Source: an uncultured Prevotellaceae bacterium
GTDB taxonomy: Bacteria; Bacteroidota; Bacteroidia; Bacteroidales; Bacteroidaceae
Length of the DNA stretch: 64,000 bases
Direction: 5' to 3'
Assembly (NCBI GenBank): GCA_900321965.1
Contig: ONYA01000016.1
Span: 1-64,000 of the forward strand
Positions 59,484 to 64,000 of the stretch are shown one piece after another; within the stretch, counting starts at the first letter, position 1; every line of letters starts with the position of its first letter. The notes under the pieces are model-generated. The model made no database searches. It worked only from the letters and a program-made list of their open reading frames with translations, and had not been told where the DNA came from. The position numbers were made by a program, and so were the translations under genes.

Positions 59484-60863
59484 ATGACAAATCCCGTCAC
59501 CACTCACCACTCACCATTCACGAGTGAAGACATTGTCACTTCACCATTAACGAGTGAAGACACTATCTGCGCCCCCGCCACAGCCGTCGGGGGCGCAATT
59601 GCCGTTATCCGCGTCTCTGGTCCCGCTGCCTTCTCCAGCGTCAGCACCCTCTGTTCGCTATGCTGCGGTGCTGCCGCAGCCAACACGGTTCACTTCACCC
59701 GCCTCACGGCCCCTTCACAGTGCGATGCGGTTTCCCCGCATCGAGAATTCATCGACGAAGCCCTCGTCACCGTCTTCCGCGCCCCCCACAGCTACACTGG
59801 CGAGGACTCCGTGGAAATCTCCTGTCACGGCTCCACCTACATCGTCCGCCGCATCCTCGACCTCCTTGTCCAGCAAGGTTGCCGCATGGCTCGCCCCGGC
59901 GAGTTCACCATGCGCGCCTACCTCAACGGCAAGCTCGACCTCAGTCAGGCTGAGGCCGTCGCCGACCTCATCGCCTCCACCAACAAGGCCACCCACGACA
60001 TCGCCATGAGTCAGCTGCGCGGACATTTCTCCTCCAAACTCAAGACCCTCCGCGACCAGCTCCTCAAGCTCACCTCCCTCCTTGAACTCGAACTCGACTT
60101 CTCCGATCACGAAGACCTCGAGTTTGCCGACCGTTCCGAACTTCTCGCACTTGCCCAGAAGATTGATGTTCATATTACCCGTCTTGCCGACTCCTTCGAC
60201 ACTGGCAACGCCATCAAAAACGGTATTCCCGTGGCCATCGTCGGTGCTCCTAACGTTGGCAAGTCAACACTCCTCAACGCGCTCCTTGGAGAAGAACGCG
60301 CCATCGTCAGCGACATACAAGGTACCACCCGCGATGCCATCGAAGACACCATCCAACTTGGCGGCATCACCTTCCGCTTCATCGACACCGCCGGCATCCG
60401 CCACACCAACGACCAAATAGAACTCATGGGCATCGACCGATCCATTGCAGCCGCCCAGCGTGCGCGCATCATCCTGATGATGACCGAACCAGGCGTTTCC
60501 TACCCCGACATCCCCGTTCGCGACGACCAGACCGTCATTCGAATCGAAAACAAGACCGATACATTCCAGGCCAAGTTCGGTATCGGCCTTGAAAACCTGC
60601 GCCAGCGCCTGATTGATGCCGCTCCAAAAACTACCGACAACGACGTCATCATAACTAACGCCCGCCATTACGAGGCCCTCACCAATGCCCATACCCACCT
60701 TCAGCGCGTCCTCGACGGTCTCAGCATCAACTTATCTGGCGACCTCCTTTCCGAAGACCTCCGCCTCGTCCTCGCCGACCTCTCCGAAATAACTGGCGAA
60801 GGACAGATAACCCCCCAAGAAACCCTCAACAACATCTTCTCCCATTTTTGCGTCGGAAAGTAG
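59484..60863 (+). CDS. mnmE: tRNA modification GTPase MnmE
   Basis: This 459-residue GTPase has the N-terminal tetrahydrofolate-binding domain (TICAPATAVGGAIAVIRVSG), a helical domain, and a G domain with GAPNVGKSTLLNALLG, DTAGI and NKTD. It ends with the essential C-terminal FCVGK motif. With MnmG it modifies wobble U34. Residues about 5-30, before TICAPA, are an in-frame repeat insertion. The FCVGK-stop sequence is repeated directly downstream (see the attachment-site feature). Confidence 0.96.
   Translation: MTNPVTTHHSPFTSEDIVTSPLTSEDTICAPATAVGGAIAVIRVSGPAAFSSVSTLCSLCCGAAAANTVHFTRLTAPSQCDAVSPHREFIDEALVTVFRAPHSYTGEDSVEISCHGSTYIVRRILDLLVQQGCRMARPGEFTMRAYLNGKLDLSQAEAVADLIASTNKATHDIAMSQLRGHFSSKLKTLRDQLLKLTSLLELELDFSDHEDLEFADRSELLALAQKIDVHITRLADSFDTGNAIKNGIPVAIVGAPNVGKSTLLNALLGEERAIVSDIQGTTRDAIEDTIQLGGITFRFIDTAGIRHTNDQIELMGIDRSIAAAQRARIILMMTEPGVSYPDIPVRDDQTVIRIENKTDTFQAKFGIGLENLRQRLIDAAPKTTDNDVIITNARHYEALTNAHTHLQRVLDGLSINLSGDLLSEDLRLVLADLSEITGEGQITPQETLNNIFSHFCVGK
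59500..59562. repeat. In-frame repeats at the mnmE N-terminus
   Basis: Two CCACTCA units and one CCATTCA unit lie in tandem at 59500-59520. CGAGTGAAGACA then occurs at 59521 and 59551 (30-bp period). They encode HHSPFTSEDIVTSPLTSEDT ahead of the conserved start of the MnmE fold. Confidence 0.75.
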
Positions 60864-60882
60864 ATTTTGCGTGGGTAAATAG
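60846..60882. mobile_element. Tandem duplicated mnmE 3' end: putative integrase attachment site
   Basis: The last 18 bp of mnmE (60846-60863, coding FCVGK-stop) are followed after one base by an 18-bp copy at 60865-60882 that also codes FCVGK-stop. They match at 15 of 18 positions, and all three differences are synonymous third-codon positions. Integration into the 3' end of a gene with regeneration of its terminus is typical of tyrosine-recombinase islands. The SGI1 family uses the same 18-bp position of mnmE/trmE. The matching far end was not found in this window. Confidence 0.7.
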
Positions 60883-61158
60883 GTTGTAACGTGCCGATTA
60901 TTAGATAGTTACAATGCTTTATTAGAGTATTTTAACAAATACAATAACTATCTAATTATCAGCTATTTGCAAAAATCTGCAAATAAAAATTATCACATCC
61001 TGCGGTAGAAAGTACGAAAAATAGGGGTAAAAATCTGCAAATATCCGATACTCATTTTGAGGGTAGTTGTCACCTGATATTTGCAGATTTTTGTAGATGT
61101 TTGCATTGCGCCGATTTCATTATATTATCATGCCTGCACAAAAGCAGGTTTTGATAAT
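60883..61158. promoter_or_regulatory. Recombination/regulatory region with repeated 15-bp sites
   Basis: No gene is visible. A perfect 12-bp inverted repeat (ATTAGATAGTTA at 60900, TAACTATCTAAT at 60945) has a 33-bp spacer. The 15-bp AAAAATCTGCAAATA occurs at 60971-60985 and 61029-61043, and inverted at 61078-61092. The first copy lies in a TATTTGCA/TGCAAATA palindrome. Such clusters fit integrase arm sites or excisionase operators between an att core and an int gene. Confidence 0.6.
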
Positions 61159-61764
61159 ATGATATACAATAATAAGAAACACTTCTACGATCCTTACGAT
61201 AGTTTGGACGCAGAATGGAAAGCAAGACTCTCTCATGAGATGCTTTCCGTAAGAGAAGCGGCTCGCCTTTCTGGATTCAGCCGCCAGTACATCAACAAAC
61301 TTATTGCAAACGGCGTCATTGACGCTAAAAAGAACAACGATGGGAACTATGTGATTGCTTGGAAAAAGTTCGTCAGATGGTTCTCGGCTCTTCCAATTAC
61401 ACTAACCTCCCCTATCGGTTATGCCAGTTACTCTTTGAAAGAGCTGATGCGCTACACGGGCATGAGCAGATGCTGGGTACTTAAGTTTGCAACACGTAAT
61501 TCCATCCCTTCATACTATGTTGGTATGTATCGACGTTTCTGCAAGTATGCTTGTGAAGAAGCCTGGAAGCGTGAGTCTATTGCTTTGAAACGATGGCTGA
61601 CCATTGAAGAAGCATGTACCCTCTTCGATGTTGACGCAGAAGTTATCTTTGCTCTTGCAGCCCTTCATAGGACACGGGTGAAAAGGCAGAACAAAAGCCT
61701 ATTCTATAACAAGGCAGATATACTGTCCGTCGTTAAGAAAGGAGGTACATTATGTCACGAGTGA
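61159..61764 (+). CDS. Excisionase-like helix-turn-helix protein
   Basis: This 201-residue protein has a MerR/excisionase-type HTH near 32-60 (LSVREAARLSGFSRQYINKLIANGVI). A second similar segment lies near 93-120 (YSLKELMRYTGMSRCWVLKF) and a third near 148-165 (LTIEEACTLFDVDAEVIF), so three HTH-like units in a row. It overlaps the recombinase gene by 13 bp. A role in controlling or directing the recombinase is inferred from position. The ATG at 61159 is used; upstream codons overlap the repeats. Confidence 0.7.
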   Translation: MIYNNKKHFYDPYDSLDAEWKARLSHEMLSVREAARLSGFSRQYINKLIANGVIDAKKNNDGNYVIAWKKFVRWFSALPITLTSPIGYASYSLKELMRYTGMSRCWVLKFATRNSIPSYYVGMYRRFCKYACEEAWKRESIALKRWLTIEEACTLFDVDAEVIFALAALHRTRVKRQNKSLFYNKADILSVVKKGGTLCHE

Positions 61765-62849
61765 TTCTAAAGTACAGGAACATTGCACAGGGTAAAATGA
61801 AATCCATCTACCTGGAGTTCAATCCTGCGATTCATGACATCAAGGGCAATAGCGTGAGGTACGAATGCTTGAACTTGGAGATATACACTAACCCAGAAAA
61901 TAGTCAGCAACTCAAACATAACAGAGCTGTGGAAGAGATAGCAGAGACGATTAGATGTGAAAGGTATCTGCAGCTGGTCCGTCACGACTACAGTTTCTTG
62001 GCTAAGGCCAGGCTTGACGAAGATTTCTTGGAATATTTCAGAATGAACGGTGATTGTCATGGTGCAAAATACCAAAGCAGCCGACTTCATTTTGAGAGGT
62101 TTTGTAAGGGACAATGCAAGTTCAAGGATATAAACGCCAGTCTCTGCGAGCGATTCCGGCTTTACCTGCTTCATGCCAAGGGGCTGCAGCACACCAAGAA
62201 AAAGCTATCCAAGAACTCTGCAAGTGCATATTTCAATGCATTCCTTAGCATTGTCCATTTTGCTTATAGAGATAATATTCTTTCTGAAGACTACACAACA
62301 TGCGTGGAAAAGATAAAATGGAGCCATGACATTCCTAAGGAATACTTATCGAGTGCGGAAATCAAGCAGTTGGCAAGTACACCATATGATGATAATCCAG
62401 ATGTGTACAGAGCGGGCATGTTTTCTATCTATACAGGATTAAGACGGAGTGACATCCTTGCTCTCAGATGGGAAAATATACATCATGACCGTGGAAGAAA
62501 AGCGTATATCAGGTTCCGTATCAAGAAAACGGGCACTTTGATTCAATTGCCCTTGTCTCTTCCAGCCATCAGAGTGTTAGGTGAATCGAAATCAGAAGGA
62601 AAGATATTCCCCATGATTACAGAAAGCATTCTTGTAACTCATGTTGATCGATGGATTAGCAAGGCAAAAATCCGCAAGCACATCACCTTCCACTGTTTCC
62701 GCCATACCTTTGCTATGCAGTTGCTGGATAAGGGGGTTGACATTTACACCATTGCTGCACTACTCGGACATCGACAGGTATCAAGCACTCAGAACTATGC
62801 CAAGATGTCTTCGAAGAAAATGATTGAAGCCATAGTGAAAATGGAATAA
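61752..62849 (+). CDS. Tyrosine recombinase / integrase
   Basis: This 365-residue Bacteroidota-type integrase has an N-terminal arm-binding segment, a SAM-like core-binding domain (about 95-185) and the catalytic domain. Visible active-site residues are R in TGLRRSDI, HCFRHTF (HxxR), H in LLGHRQVSSTQNY, and the nucleophile Y in that last block. Located less than 1 kb from the duplicated mnmE 3' end, it is the likely enzyme for that site. It could alternatively serve local DNA inversion. Confidence 0.9.
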   Translation: MSRVILKYRNIAQGKMKSIYLEFNPAIHDIKGNSVRYECLNLEIYTNPENSQQLKHNRAVEEIAETIRCERYLQLVRHDYSFLAKARLDEDFLEYFRMNGDCHGAKYQSSRLHFERFCKGQCKFKDINASLCERFRLYLLHAKGLQHTKKKLSKNSASAYFNAFLSIVHFAYRDNILSEDYTTCVEKIKWSHDIPKEYLSSAEIKQLASTPYDDNPDVYRAGMFSIYTGLRRSDILALRWENIHHDRGRKAYIRFRIKKTGTLIQLPLSLPAIRVLGESKSEGKIFPMITESILVTHVDRWISKAKIRKHITFHCFRHTFAMQLLDKGVDIYTIAALLGHRQVSSTQNYAKMSSKKMIEAIVKME

Positions 62850-62898
62850 TAGCGTTTTTTACAACTAGGATAACAGACAACAGATCCTAACATAATAA

Positions 62899-62936
62899 GA
62901 GGTCTCCATCAACTGATGAGGACCTCTAATTTTTGC
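62899..62936 (+). terminator. Terminator of the integrase operon
   Basis: AGAGGTC and GACCTCT arms enclose an inner TCATCAGTT-like hairpin and are followed by AATTTTT. Confidence 0.65.
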
Positions 62937-62983
62937 ATCGAACGTTTTGTTTTATATAGAGACTATCATATAGCAACAACAAA

Positions 62984-63699
62984 TCACATTCTCTTATATA
63001 GGAAGAACGGAAGATTTTTATTGATGATTGCGAGAATATGCCAACGCCGAGTAACGTAAGCTTTGGATTTCTTCTTCCGAATGGCCGCAATGATTTGACT
63101 GGCAACTTTATCAACTGTCATTACCCAAAACAATCCTTCTCCTTTTGCCATAGCTGTATCAACAAGACCTGGACGAATATCTGTAACAATTATATGCCCT
63201 CCGTTTTTGAAAGCCTTTTCTTACGCAGGGCTTCCATATAGTTGATTTGATAGGCTTTAGTTGCACTATAGGCAGGTGCCATAGGTTCACCCCGCAGGCC
63301 ACCTGCAGAAGTAATGGCAACAAGATAGCCGCAGCCTTGTCGTTCGAAAATGTGGTAGAGCATGTCAATGACAAATGTCCAACCTACGACATTAGTATCA
63401 ATAGTTGGACGCTCCACGGCATAGTCAAGAGTGGCGTTAATCTCACCAGTACCAGCACACGCGATAGCAAGATCAATGTGCCCTAACGTTTCATGGAGAG
63501 TACAAATGGCTTGCCCAATCTCTTCCAAGTTGGTAATGTCAGCTTTAGCAGGAATGGCCTTGGATGGATATTTATGATACAATTCGTCAACCAAATGTGC
63601 TCGTCGTCCAATAATGCCGATTCTATTGTTCTCATTTGCATATTTCTCGAAAAGAGCTTTACCAATACCCGAGGTGGCTCCGATGATAACGATATTCAT
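62984..63699 (-). pseudogene. Short-chain dehydrogenase/reductase gene with a frameshift
   Basis: The first part (from 63699) is a classical SDR: MNIVIIGATSGIGKALFEKY cofactor loop, the ACAG block, and the SAGGLRGEPMAPAYSATK catalytic Ser-Tyr-Lys set. It ends early after LRKKRLSKTEGI. The expected rest (KAFKNGGHIIVTDIRPGLVDTAM and onward to KRM) continues in another frame to 62984. One missing base in the run of four A on the coding strand (63216-63219) explains the shift. Restored length is about 238 residues, normal for SDRs. It could be a true pseudogene or a homopolymer sequencing error. Confidence 0.8.
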
Positions 63700-63715
63700 A
63701 TTGTGCTTTTTGTGT

Positions 63716-63724
63716 ACAAAAGTA
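63716..63724 (-). promoter_or_regulatory. -7 box of the SDR gene
   Basis: The minus strand reads TACTTTTGT, 17 bp before the ATG at 63699. Confidence 0.55.
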
Positions 63725-63783
63725 ATAGTTTATTTGTAAGCCTAAGCACAATTGAAAGTAAAAGAAACGTCATTAGGGCAAAC

Positions 63784-63801
63784 TCTCAAAACATTTTGAG
63801 A
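63784..63801 (-). terminator. Hairpin after the Crp/Fnr-type gene
   Basis: TCTCAAAA-CA-TTTTGAGA is a perfect 8-bp stem directly after the stop codon at 63804-63806. The T-run is weak. Confidence 0.5.
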
Positions 63802-63803
63802 AT

Positions 63804-64000
63804 TTACAGACCAAATGTTATCTCTCTGCGAATGTTGCTGATAGTTGTAGGTGTAACTTTTAGATAAGAGGCTATGTCTTTTAGGTTGATACTTTGTACT
63901 ATTTCAGGACAACGAAGGAGTAAACGCTTATACCGTTCTCTGGTTGTCATTCGATATGTATCAAGGTATTGTGTATAGACCTGAGAAAAGAGGTTGTCGG
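63804..64000 (-). CDS. C-terminal part of a Crp/Fnr-type regulator (partial)
   Basis: The minus strand is open from the window edge to the stop at 63804-63806 and gives about 64 residues. It contains RYKRLLLRCPEIVQSINLKDIASYLKVTPTTISNIRREI, the HTH of Crp/Fnr-family regulators. The sensor domain lies outside the window. It is upstream of the SDR gene in the same direction. Confidence 0.72.
   Translation of the reverse strand, partial: DNLFSQVYTQYLDTYRMTTRERYKRLLLRCPEIVQSINLKDIASYLKVTPTTISNIRREITFGL

Noticed and set aside
60912..60944. Invertible promoter between the 12-bp inverted repeats
   Set aside because: The 33-bp spacer has no -7 box in either direction and is shorter than known Bacteroidales invertible promoters. 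The repeats are kept as possible binding sites only.

Overview
The window looks like a chromosomal segment of a Prevotella-like member of the Bacteroidales. Most genes are preceded by the Bacteroidota -7 box (TAnnTTTG, usually TACCTTTGC) and lack strong Shine-Dalgarno sequences. The gene content also fits: tamL-tamB, rprX-rprY, a PF14121-type porin, a GldB-like lipoprotein, DUF4468, DUF4923 and DUF4861 proteins, an Nfn-like fusion and an archaeal-type phosphoglycerate mutase next to thrA. Most of the core is GC-rich by eye; roughly 1-4.9 kb and 61-64 kb are visibly AT-richer.

Layout. (1) 0.25-4.8 kb is accessory: a HicA/HicB toxin-antitoxin pair, an MntA/HepT toxin-antitoxin pair, a long nested hairpin element, a secreted protein of unknown function, and an ImmA/IrrE metallopeptidase that carries a degenerate Mrr-like nuclease segment. 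(2) 4.9-7.7 kb is a primase-like (BT4734/VirE_N) plus DUF3987 helicase-like pair, followed by three 22-bp-spaced iteron-like repeats. (3) 7.7-11.9 kb holds four surface-glycan genes in two converging operons. (4) 12-16 kb holds the RprX/RprY two-component system and the rpsF-rpsR-rplI operon, in which rpsF is broken by an internal deletion. (5) 16-60.9 kb is core genome: mtaB, thrA and apgM, menA, a porin operon, uvrB, bamD and rpoZ, dipeptidyl peptidase IV, tamL-tamB with an RluA-family synthase, tRNA-Arg, a MORN/GH25 lysozyme, rlmH, serS, an Nfn-like fusion, a ttcA-like gene, a nucleoside phosphorylase, a flotillin and mnmE. (6) 60.86-64 kb is the edge of a putative mobile element. The last 18 bp of mnmE (encoding FCVGK-stop) are repeated directly downstream, then come recombination-type repeats, an excisionase-like HTH protein and a tyrosine recombinase, then a frameshifted SDR gene and the end of a Crp/Fnr-type regulator.

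Two signals run through the window. First, short tandem tracts, usually with 7-bp units, occur in many intergenic regions and also in frame inside coding regions (DUF3987 linker, mtaB, a DUF4861 gene, ttcA, the mnmE N-terminus). Second, a GC-rich palindromic element occurs in frame in tamL (within the signal peptide), in tamB (C-terminus, opposite orientation) and, in a related form, in a nucleotidyltransferase gene. The strongest mobile-element observation is the duplicated mnmE 3' end next to an integrase. It mirrors the attachment site used by SGI1-type islands in Proteobacteria, but here in a Bacteroidales background.
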